Assembly: GCA_016929795.1 (NCBI GenBank)
Contig: JAFGIA010000371.1
Coordinates: forward strand, 1 to 31,693
Length of the DNA stretch: 31,693 nt
Direction of reading: 5' to 3'
Source: Anaerolineae bacterium
Lineage (GTDB): Bacteria > Chloroflexota > Anaerolineae > JAAYZQ01
Made by a program: the position numbers and the translations under genes. The notes below the pieces were generated by a model. The model made no database searches, was not told the DNA's origin, and saw only the letters and a program-made list of their open reading frames with translations. Shown piece after piece: positions 25,356 through 31,693 of the stretch. The first letter of the stretch is position 1; every line of letters begins with the position of its first letter.

Positions 25356-26447
25356 CTACCAGTCGAGTGTGAGCTTGGTGATGAAATCGTCCATTGTGTC
25401 GGCGCCCTGCACGCGCACGCGTTGCAGCAGAAAGAGGTCGCCGGAGGAGTGTGTGGCCCCTTGCTCGGTGAGGACGGCGCCCCAATAGTGGGCTGAGGCA
25501 AGGACGTCGATGACGAACTGGTCGTAGCGCCCGGAGGGATAGGCAAAAAAGCGGACTTTTTCGCCGGTACGTGCTTCGATCGCCTCTTTCGGTGCCAGTA
25601 TCTGGAAGACGAGAAAGTCAACCCCGCGGTTGCGCATGTCGGGGTGGTTGTAGCTGTGTGCTTCGAATTCCATGCCGGCGGCGTGCATTTTTTCTACTTC
25701 GGCCCACGATAAAAAGTCAGGGTTGCCGGCGTCAATCGGCGCTGTGGTGAGGAAAAAAGTGCCCGTGAAGCCGTAACGCTGTAGCAGAGGAAAAGCGTGG
25801 GTGTAAGCATCGGCATAGCCGTCGTCAAAGGTCAGGATGATCGGGCGTGTGGGAAGAACCTTGCCCCTAGTTAGGTGTAGGGTCAGGTCGGCGAGCGTGA
25901 TCGTGTGGTAGCCTTGCTCCTGGAGGTAGCAAAGCTGCTCCTCGAATTTGGCTGGCGACACGGACAGATCGTGCCGGATGGCATCAGCGCCGGGCGGCAC
26001 ATTGTCGATTCGGTGGTACATCAAGATCGGAACGCGCACCGTGCGCGGCACGCCATCGGGGGTGGGCAGCAGCGGGGTGGGCGTAGGGGTGTGAGTAGCG
26101 GTAGACGTTGGGGTGAACGTCGGCGTGCGCGTGGGTGCGGGAGTAAGGGTGGGAACGGGGGATGGTGTGTGGGTCGGTGTGTTGGTGGGAGTAGCAGTGG
26201 GGCTAGGTGTGTGCGTTGCCGTGGGCGTTGGGCTGGGAGTGTGCGTCAGGGTTGGGGGCAGCGTTGGCGTCGGGGTTGGTGTGTCGGTGTAGAGGCCGAG
26301 GATCTGAGAGATCATGCCGAGGCTCGCACTCGGTTCTGCCGTACGCGACATTGGCGCGCCATAAGCAGCAGTCAGAAGCAGCACGACGAGTGGCGCAGCA
26401 AGAAGTAACCAGCGGATCTTTGTCGAGCCTTTCGAGTTCTTTCCCAC
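25356..26447 (-). CDS. Polysaccharide deacetylase with Thr/Pro-rich linker, surface-anchored
   Basis: This 363-residue protein has an N-terminal signal-anchor helix (about 11-30) and a Thr/Pro linker (about 55-131) that would span the wall. A carbohydrate esterase 4 (NodB) domain follows. Its motifs are PILMYHRID (about 140-148), motif 1 [12 protein letters not shown] with D208-D209, motif 2 HSYNHPDM with H264 and H268 as metal ligands, and FAYPSGRYD as motif 3. It should remove N- or O-acetyl groups from peptidoglycan or exopolysaccharide. An in-frame ATG exists at 26474, but the predicted promoter (26466-26494) overlaps it. GTG 26447, with AAGGA just upstream and a predicted transcription start about 12 nt before it, is therefore preferred. 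Confidence 0.87.
   Translation of the reverse strand: MGKNSKGSTKIRWLLLAAPLVVLLLTAAYGAPMSRTAEPSASLGMISQILGLYTDTPTPTPTLPPTLTHTPSPTPTATHTPSPTATPTNTPTHTPSPVPTLTPAPTRTPTFTPTSTATHTPTPTPLLPTPDGVPRTVRVPILMYHRIDNVPPGADAIRHDLSVSPAKFEEQLCYLQEQGYHTITLADLTLHLTRGKVLPTRPIILTFDDGYADAYTHAFPLLQRYGFTGTFFLTTAPIDAGNPDFLSWAEVEKMHAAGMEFEAHSYNHPDMRNRGVDFLVFQILAPKEAIEARTGEKVRFFAYPSGRYDQFVIDVLASAHYWGAVLTEQGATHSSGDLFLLQRVRVQGADTMDDFITKLTLDW
26055..26285 (-). repeat. Low-complexity Thr/Pro-coding repeat (linker of the deacetylase)
   Basis: About 230 bp of degenerate short repeats encode [11 protein letters not shown]-like units. The coding strand is strongly C/A-rich and the opposite strand G/T-rich. This is an internal linker, not an intergenic repeat; its length is likely to vary between strains through slippage. 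Confidence 0.85.
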
Positions 26448-26465
26448 AGTCCTTGTTCCATCTGT

Positions 26466-26494
26466 AAGATACATCAAGTAGGGGTTGCTGTCAA
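26466..26494 (-). promoter_or_regulatory. Promoter of the deacetylase-rqcH operon
   Basis: On the minus strand there is a perfect -35 TTGACA (26489-26494), a 17-bp spacer and TATCTT (26466-26471). The expected transcription start is near 26459. Its position inside an otherwise open frame argues for the GTG start at 26447. Confidence 0.72.
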
Positions 26495-26597
26495 ATAGTA
26501 GTGACAGGCAAAAAACTAGTACTCGAGTGATTCCTCGGTGACGCGCTTGCGGAAAACATGGCGCCGCCGGCATTCAGGCTGATGACTAGCCAGTGGC

Positions 26598-26627
26598 TTG
26601 ACATACTGCTCGCGGCTGTGTTACAAT
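26598..26627 (+). promoter_or_regulatory. Promoter of the GT39/DUF2079 gene pair
   Basis: A perfect -35 TTGACA (26598-26603), an 18-bp spacer and TACAAT (26622-26627) lie in the divergent region. The predicted start is near 26634, leaving an untranslated leader of about 79 nt before the ATG at 26713. Confidence 0.72.
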
Positions 26628-26712
26628 CGAGAGCGTCGCTTCGGAGATGATAAATGAGGCGTGACGGGAGGCGGCGACATAATATCTAATACCTGGTACC
26701 CTATAACCGCCA

Positions 26713-29064
26713 ATGAGTGCTAAACACACTGGGCACAGAGGGGGGCTGCCCTGGCTCCTCCTGCTCCTCCTGCTCCTCCTGGTCGTCGTGGCGCTGGTGC
26801 TCCGCTGGCGCTACATCGAGGAGATCAGCCTCTTTGTCGACGAGTTTGTGACGGCTTGGGCAGCACGCAGGGTGCTACGTACGGGATTGCCGATCTTTCC
26901 CTCGGGCAATGTCTACCCGCACGGCTTTTTGTTCACCTATCTCGAGGCGCCCTTTGTGCTGGGGCAGTTCGACGAGACGCTGGCACGCGCGCCCGCCCTG
27001 CTGGTCAGCCTGGCGACGCTGCCCGTCGCCTACTTGATCGGGCGCCGGATGTTATCGGAGCAGGCAGGGCTCGTCGCGGCAGCGGCGATGGCCGTCGACC
27101 CCGAGTTTATCGTGTGGGGCAGCCGCGCGCGGATGTACGCGCTGCTACAGCTCCTGTCGCTGTTGGCGGTCTATGTCTACTACCGTGGCTTGGCTGAGGA
27201 TCGCCCGGCCTGCCGTTACGCGGCGATGGGGCTGGTCGTGGCGGCCATCTTCACACACCTCGAAGCTGCCTTTCTGCTGCCGGTGCTCGGCGTGGCGACG
27301 CTGTTGGTGTTACCATGGCGCCGTGTGTGGCGGTGGAGCGTCATTCTCCCCCTCGCGATTGGCGGTGCCGGCGCCATCGCCTTCTTTTTGATCGCTAACT
27401 ATGGCCAGCCAGGACACCTCGGCGCATTGGAACAAGAAGGACGCTCTTATCTGAATCTGACAGGTGACCTCGTGGGGGGAGTGAGGGCCTTTGCCCCTGT
27501 GTTTACTGCCCTGCACCGCCTGCCGTTCACGCTGCTCGCCGTCGCCGGTGTTCCCCTCCTCTTTCGACCCCGATTCTGCGCACGCGCACCACTCGTCTAT
27601 CTCTACGCCGCGTTTGCCGGATTTGTGCTTCTCGTTGTCCTTCTCGCAGGCGCTACGTGGGAGCGAGAGCGCTACCTTTTTTTGATTCTGCCGCTCTTGT
27701 TTCTCATTGGCGGTGAGGTATCGCGCCGGCTGTTGGCGCTGGCGCGTGTCGAGGGCAGGCTGCGCCAGTGGCAGCCGGCGGCCATGGCAGCTGTGGTCGC
27801 CCTGTATGTTGGATTCACCGGCGCAGGTGATGCCTACACTCAGGAATGGGGCTACGACCTTGCCTTTCGCTACTTGCAGGACCAGTTCAATCCTGAGGCG
27901 GGTGACCGCCTGGCGACGTCGATGAGCACTGCCGCGATGCTTTACCTGGGCCAGAACGACGCGTTCACCATCCAGCAGGGGTACGAGGAGTATGTCGTCG
28001 TGCCACAAGGCGCAGATGTGCCGGTCGATCTGTGGACTGCCACACCTGTGGTCACCACGACCACTGATTTTGTGAGCTTGCTCGACGCGGCGCCAGTGCT
28101 CTGGTTCGTCGTTGACGGCTGGCGCTTTCAAACGCGCTACGAGTTTGACTTTATTCTGACTGTGCTCGATCAGATGGAAAAGGTGTACGACGAGCGAGGT
28201 GTGATGGTGTTCCGTGGGGTGGGATACAACCCACCATCCGAACCCACGTTCCGGCGCGTCGTCGGCGCAGAGTTCCAAGATGTGCTGGCACTCGAAGGCT
28301 TTGGCCTGTCCAGCACCAGGCTGGCTCCAGGTGACGATCTGGAGGTGACGCTCTATTGGCGAGCGCTTGAGGATGCGGGCCCGGCCTATACCACTTTTCT
28401 ACACCTGGTCGCGGCGGATGGTAGCGGCGTGGCAGGCATCGATGAGCCGATCCTCGGTGGTGTCTACCAGCCTGCCCTCTGGTCCAAAGACGCGACGCTG
28501 CCAGATCGCCACGTGCTGACTATCCCGGCAGATCTACCACCCGGTCGCTACCGCCTCGACGCTGGCCTTTACCCATCAGGTGATCCTGGACAGGTCGTGG
28601 CGGTAGGGTCTGCCGATCTCGTGGCACTGGCGACGCTGGGCATTGGTGGCACACCTGGCAGTGGGCCGGGTGTGCGTGTCGGCACCACGTTTGGTGGCCA
28701 GATCCGACTGGTGGGGTATGACGTGTTGCGTGCAGGCGAGTTGCTGCGCTTGACACTCTATTGGGAAGCTGTGACCCCCGTATCGCGCGACTACACTGTC
28801 TTTTTCCACCTGCTCAACGGTGCAGATGGGATTGTCGCCCAGGACGATCACCCGCCCGGTGGTGCTTTTTCCCCAACCTCCACCTGGCTGCCCGGCAGCA
28901 TTGTCGCCGACGAGCACCAAGTTGTCGGCGAGGTAAACGGCGACAAAGAGTATGGCGTCCTCGCCGGTCTCTATGATCCAACCACGAACGAACGCCTCCC
29001 GGCGGTCAATCCCGCTGGTGAGGCCATCGGCGACAGTGTGCTGCTGCCGCTCAATGTGCCATGA
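26713..29064 (+). CDS. GT39/PMT-like membrane glycosyltransferase with two C-terminal beta-sandwich repeats
   Basis: The protein has 783 residues. The first 420 or so form a GT-C membrane domain. A very Leu-rich first helix (14-30) precedes an exposed loop with an acidic pair (LFVDEFVTAW, 40-49), the usual catalytic position, and about ten more helices follow. Residues 430-520 are a soluble connector. Two related domains follow, at about 524-640 and 664-783, each with the pattern 'G(F/Y)..., LTLYW.A, YT.F.HL, ...GLYP/D'. It probably transfers sugar from a polyprenyl-phosphate donor outside the membrane, with the beta domains recognising acceptor or glycan. The ATG has no strong ribosome site. 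Its end overlaps the DUF2079 gene by four bases. Confidence 0.85.
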   Translation: MSAKHTGHRGGLPWLLLLLLLLLVVVALVLRWRYIEEISLFVDEFVTAWAARRVLRTGLPIFPSGNVYPHGFLFTYLEAPFVLGQFDETLARAPALLVSLATLPVAYLIGRRMLSEQAGLVAAAAMAVDPEFIVWGSRARMYALLQLLSLLAVYVYYRGLAEDRPACRYAAMGLVVAAIFTHLEAAFLLPVLGVATLLVLPWRRVWRWSVILPLAIGGAGAIAFFLIANYGQPGHLGALEQEGRSYLNLTGDLVGGVRAFAPVFTALHRLPFTLLAVAGVPLLFRPRFCARAPLVYLYAAFAGFVLLVVLLAGATWERERYLFLILPLLFLIGGEVSRRLLALARVEGRLRQWQPAAMAAVVALYVGFTGAGDAYTQEWGYDLAFRYLQDQFNPEAGDRLATSMSTAAMLYLGQNDAFTIQQGYEEYVVVPQGADVPVDLWTATPVVTTTTDFVSLLDAAPVLWFVVDGWRFQTRYEFDFILTVLDQMEKVYDERGVMVFRGVGYNPPSEPTFRRVVGAEFQDVLALEGFGLSSTRLAPGDDLEVTLYWRALEDAGPAYTTFLHLVAADGSGVAGIDEPILGGVYQPALWSKDATLPDRHVLTIPADLPPGRYRLDAGLYPSGDPGQVVAVGSADLVALATLGIGGTPGSGPGVRVGTTFGGQIRLVGYDVLRAGELLRLTLYWEAVTPVSRDYTVFFHLLNGADGIVAQDDHPPGGAFSPTSTWLPGSIVADEHQVVGEVNGDKEYGVLAGLYDPTTNERLPAVNPAGEAIGDSVLLPLNVP
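26755..26781 (+). repeat. Three perfect tandem copies of a 9-bp unit in the first TM helix
   Basis: CTCCTCCTG occurs three times without a mismatch and encodes nine leucines of the first membrane helix of the GT39-like protein. Copy number changes would stay in frame and lengthen or shorten the helix by three residues. Confidence 0.9.
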
Positions 29065-31553
29065 TCACCACGCCTGCCCCGTTGGCCCCGCCCACCACTC
29101 ACCGTCCGTCCGCCACCGCCTGGCTCGCGGCGCACTGGCCCGCGCTTGCTGTCTGGCTCCTGATCGGCGCGTACATTGTCTTTTTCGGCACACTCACGGT
29201 TCGCCAGCACGACGCTTTTGAGACGACGGCGTTTGACCTGGGCAACGTCGACCAGGCCGTGTGGAATACGCGCCATGGTCGCCCTTTTGCCATGACCAAC
29301 ATCGAGGGGCTGGAGAACCGCCTCGGAACCCACGTGGAGCCGATCCTGCTGCTGGTCTCGCTTCTCTACTTTGTCTGGAGTGACCCTCGGGCGCTGCTGC
29401 TTCTGCAAACGGTGGTGATAGCGCTGGGGGCATGGGCGGTGTACTTGCTCGCACGCAGGGCACTGGGGAACCTGGAATCGGGGAATCGGGAATCGGGAAT
29501 CGGGAACCTGGGAGAACGAGGGCTGGCGGTGGCGTTTGCGGTGGCCTATCTGCTCTTTCCGGCGCTTGAATCGGCGAATGTGTTTGACTTTCATGCGGTG
29601 GCGCTGGCGCCGACGTTTTTTCTCTTTGCACTCTATTTTTTGGAGCGGGAGCGGTGGGGGGCGTACGCATTGTTCGCCGTGCTGACGATGAGCTGCAAGG
29701 AGGATATGCCGCTGCTGGTGGCGATGCTTGGCGTGTACGCGCTGGTAGTGCGCCGGCGGTGGGCCGTGGGGCTGGCAACTGTGGTGGTCGCAGTGGTGTG
29801 GTTCCTGCTCGCAGTTGGCTGGGTGATGCCTCAGTTTGACGCGGAAGGGGTCTCTCCGCTCGCCAACCGCTACAGCTACCTGGGCGATAGCCCTGTCGAT
29901 ATGCTGGTCACGATGCTCACTCGACCCGGCATGGTGCTGCAACGCGCGCTGGCGACGGACAACCTGGTGTACGCACTCAAGCTGCTGGCGCCCGTTGCCT
30001 TTTTGTCGCTGCTCGCACCACAGCTGCTGTTCATGGCACTGCCACCACTCGCGGTCAACTTGCTGAGCACAGACGGCTACATGCACGAGCTGGAGAGGTT
30101 TCACTATGGCATCACTCTGGTGCCCGTGGTGGTAGCGGCTGGGGTGTATGGTTCTGGCTGGCTGGTGCGCCGCTTGCCGCGGATGCGAGTACTGCCGCTG
30201 CTGCTCTCGGGCCTGGTGCTTGTCGCCAGTCTGGCCTACCACCGTGCTTTTGGCTATACACCACTCGCCGCAGGTTTTGCCGGCACCTGGCCGCAGGTGA
30301 CAGAGCACGACAGGCTTGGCGAAGAGATTGCGCGCAACATCCCCACGGGCGCATCACTGGCCGCCCTGCCCTATCCGAATCCTCATGCCAGCCAGCGTCA
30401 CCGTCTGCACATGATCGACCGTATGGAAAAAGGCCTGCTGGCGCCCCTGGGCGCCGAGGGCGACGTGCCGGCGGATTATGTGTGGGTCGACGTGACGGAT
30501 AGCTGGCCCCTCCACCCGAACGATCTGAAGCGCGGCATTGTGAACCTGGTCGCCACAGGGTACGGGGTAGACAGGGGTGTCGACGGATGGTTACTGCTGC
30601 GCCGCGGGGCACCTGGCAGGACGCTGCCTAACACTTTCTATGACCTGGCTCGCGCACCAGATGCCGACCCGACCTACGACGCGCGCCTGGTGTTTTACCT
30701 CGACGGCGAGCCGGCAGTGGAGATGTTGGGTTTTGATATGCACTATGCCCCCCAGAGCGATGGGTACGGGGCGACCTTCTACTGGCGCGCGCTGCAGTCA
30801 CTCCCGCCCAATGTGCATCTCTACCCCTTCTTTTTTGCCGACGCGGATGGGCGTATCTTGGAGGACACGACGCAGCGGCCGATGGTCGCCATCCTCTGGT
30901 ACCCGCTCGTGCGCTGGCAGGTGGGTGAAGTCGTCAAGACGACGATGCTGCCGTGGGCTGTAGGTGATGATTTCAGCGTGGGCGTGGGGGCTGTGCGCGG
31001 TGATGAGTGGGCTGCCGTCGAGAACCGGCTGCCGATCACGGTCGAGTCATCTGACCTGGTCACGCGGCTGTTCGACGATGACACGTGGGCACGGCTGATC
31101 GAAATTGACAGCGGTCGGATCATCGAGGAGCGGCGCCAATTCGACACTCCTGCGCCAGGGTATGCGCTCGATATAGACTTTGACGGCAAAGTGACGCTGC
31201 TTGGCTACGACCTCGATTGCGATCGAGGGATGTCCGTGTGCGACCTGGTGCTCTACTGGCGGGCACAGGAGCAGATGACCACGAGCTATACGGTCTTTGC
31301 TCAGCTCATCGGGCCAGCAGGCAACGTGCGTGCACAGGTCGATTCGATACCGCAAGAGGGAGGCTACCCGACGACGTGGTGGTTGCCGGGCGAGATGGTA
31401 GTGGATCAGGTGACACTGACTATACCGCAGACGGAGAATGAAGTGACGTACCATCTGATCGTCGGGTTATATGATCCTGTGACCGTAGACCGTCTCATGG
31501 TCCATGGAACTGCGCTCGACTACGTTGAGCTGGAGTGGTCCCAGGACAATTGA
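29061..31553 (+). CDS. DUF2079 membrane protein with two C-terminal beta-sandwich repeats
   Basis: The protein has 830 residues. The N-terminal 450 or so match DUF2079: after the first helix comes FDLGNVDQAVWNTRHGRPF (about 55-73), then NRLGTHVEPILLLVSLLYF, ANVFDFHAVALAPTFFLFALY and SCKEDMPLLVAMLGVYAL, the family's conserved stretches, within about ten helices. The soluble part follows. Two repeats of the same beta-sandwich type as in the previous gene lie at about 553-660 and 711-820 (the second with LVLYWRA, YTVFAQL and VGLYDP). DUF2079 is regarded as GT-C-like, but no reaction is established. A short cytoplasmic loop at about 136-152 is made of heptanucleotide repeats. It starts at ATG 29061, overlapping the upstream stop. 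Confidence 0.88.
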   Translation: MITTPAPLAPPTTHRPSATAWLAAHWPALAVWLLIGAYIVFFGTLTVRQHDAFETTAFDLGNVDQAVWNTRHGRPFAMTNIEGLENRLGTHVEPILLLVSLLYFVWSDPRALLLLQTVVIALGAWAVYLLARRALGNLESGNRESGIGNLGERGLAVAFAVAYLLFPALESANVFDFHAVALAPTFFLFALYFLERERWGAYALFAVLTMSCKEDMPLLVAMLGVYALVVRRRWAVGLATVVVAVVWFLLAVGWVMPQFDAEGVSPLANRYSYLGDSPVDMLVTMLTRPGMVLQRALATDNLVYALKLLAPVAFLSLLAPQLLFMALPPLAVNLLSTDGYMHELERFHYGITLVPVVVAAGVYGSGWLVRRLPRMRVLPLLLSGLVLVASLAYHRAFGYTPLAAGFAGTWPQVTEHDRLGEEIARNIPTGASLAALPYPNPHASQRHRLHMIDRMEKGLLAPLGAEGDVPADYVWVDVTDSWPLHPNDLKRGIVNLVATGYGVDRGVDGWLLLRRGAPGRTLPNTFYDLARAPDADPTYDARLVFYLDGEPAVEMLGFDMHYAPQSDGYGATFYWRALQSLPPNVHLYPFFFADADGRILEDTTQRPMVAILWYPLVRWQVGEVVKTTMLPWAVGDDFSVGVGAVRGDEWAAVENRLPITVESSDLVTRLFDDDTWARLIEIDSGRIIEERRQFDTPAPGYALDIDFDGKVTLLGYDLDCDRGMSVCDLVLYWRAQEQMTTSYTVFAQLIGPAGNVRAQVDSIPQEGGYPTTWWLPGEMVVDQVTLTIPQTENEVTYHLIVGLYDPVTVDRLMVHGTALDYVELEWSQDN
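29466..29508 (+). repeat. Heptanucleotide tandem repeat inside the DUF2079 gene
   Basis: Six units follow one another: GGGAACC, TGGAATC, one extra G, then GGGAATC three times and GGGAACC. It is read in frame as a Gly/Asn/Glu/Ser loop. The regular GGG runs spaced by AATC could also fold as a G-quadruplex on the coding strand. Confidence 0.9.
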
Positions 31554-31565
31554 TCAATCCTCCTC

Positions 31566-31589
31566 GGGGGAGCAAATGGTTGCTTCCCT
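31566..31589 (+). terminator. Terminator-like hairpin after the DUF2079 gene
   Basis: A 9-10-bp stem with G-U pairs (GGGGGAGCAA against TTGCTTCCCT) has a 4-nt loop, ATGG, and is followed by TTCTG. It starts 12 bp after the stop codon. The T-tract is short, so it may be a weak terminator or attenuator before the next gene. Confidence 0.5.
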
Positions 31590-31610
31590 TTCTGGGGGGA
31601 GCACAAGTGA

Positions 31611-31693
31611 GTGCGGTTCAAGATTTTGCGTCCCCCTGATTGGTGGTCGGTGCATAGCGTGCTCGACCGACAGGCATTCGACGCCAAGGATGA
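31611..31693 (+). CDS. Start of a further gene, partial (runs off the window)
   Basis: A frame opens at GTG 31611 behind a GGGGGGAGC ribosome site and stays open to the window edge (27 codons). It encodes MRFKILRPPDWWSVHSVLDR and then QAFDAKD. The family is not recognisable from so few residues. Its position suggests another member of the membrane-glycosyltransferase group, but that is inference. The length of the frame alone is weak evidence. Confidence 0.45.
   Translation, partial: MRFKILRPPDWWSVHSVLDRQAFDAKD

Noticed and set aside
26055..26285. CRISPR-like or satellite repeat
   Set aside because: The repeats are degenerate, in frame and encode a Thr/Pro linker; there are no spacers.
28971..30308. 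445-codon minus-strand frame across the GT39/DUF2079 junction
   Set aside because: It is His/Gln/Arg-rich without any domain pattern and lies opposite two convincing membrane-protein genes.

Overview
The window looks like a piece of a high-GC Chloroflexota (Anaerolineae/Caldilineae-like) chromosome. This is inferred from protein style, not from a marker gene: Thr/Pro-rich linkers on surface enzymes, DUF2142- and DUF2079-type membrane glycosyltransferases with repeated C-terminal beta domains, a TPR-fused YkuD protein, and many GTG/TTG starts. I see no phage, IS element, CRISPR array, rRNA or tRNA. Nearly all the DNA is coding, in tight and often overlapping operons.

Layout. (1) 1-2152, minus strand: four small envelope/membrane proteins (acidic one-TM protein cut by the window edge, DUF4126, zinc-ribbon/DUF4190, DUF4013). 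They lie behind a strong promoter whose -35/-10 spacer is almost filled by a perfect inverted repeat. (2) 2257-13293, minus strand: a ten-gene run reading rmd, gmd, phosphohexomutase, TatD nuclease, long-chain polyprenyl diphosphate synthase, GT2, GT4, GT-C membrane transferase, PHP phosphatase, dGTPase. Its core could make GDP-6-deoxy-D-mannose (GDP-D-rhamnose), a polyprenyl carrier and a glycan. (3) 13294-13452: a divergent promoter pair. (4) 13453-18786, plus strand: TPR/L,D-transpeptidase, long coiled-coil protein, SelB, Mth938-like protein and a CPHC glutaredoxin, closed by a strong terminator. (5) 18890-22470, plus strand: a promoter with a ~180-nt leader, then two GT4-type glycosyltransferases and a methyltransferase with its own promoter. 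(6) 22544-26447, minus strand: polysaccharide deacetylase, RqcH/NFACT, a membrane protein and a YbjN-like protein. (7) 26713-31693, plus strand: two large GT-C-like membrane proteins from different families that share the same tandem C-terminal beta-sandwich, then the start of another gene.

Functional theme. Most genes concern the cell surface: nucleotide-sugar synthesis, lipid carrier, transferases, peptidoglycan-type cross-linking and a deacetylase. Housekeeping genes (dgt, tatD, rqcH, selB) are interspersed. I did not find an unmistakably new defence or mobile system. The signals most worth a second look are the promoter-spacer operator at 2189-2208, the shared beta-sandwich in two GT-C families, the Glu-for-Asp change in RqcH, the heptanucleotide repeat inside the DUF2079 gene, and a selB gene with no selA, selC or selD in view.
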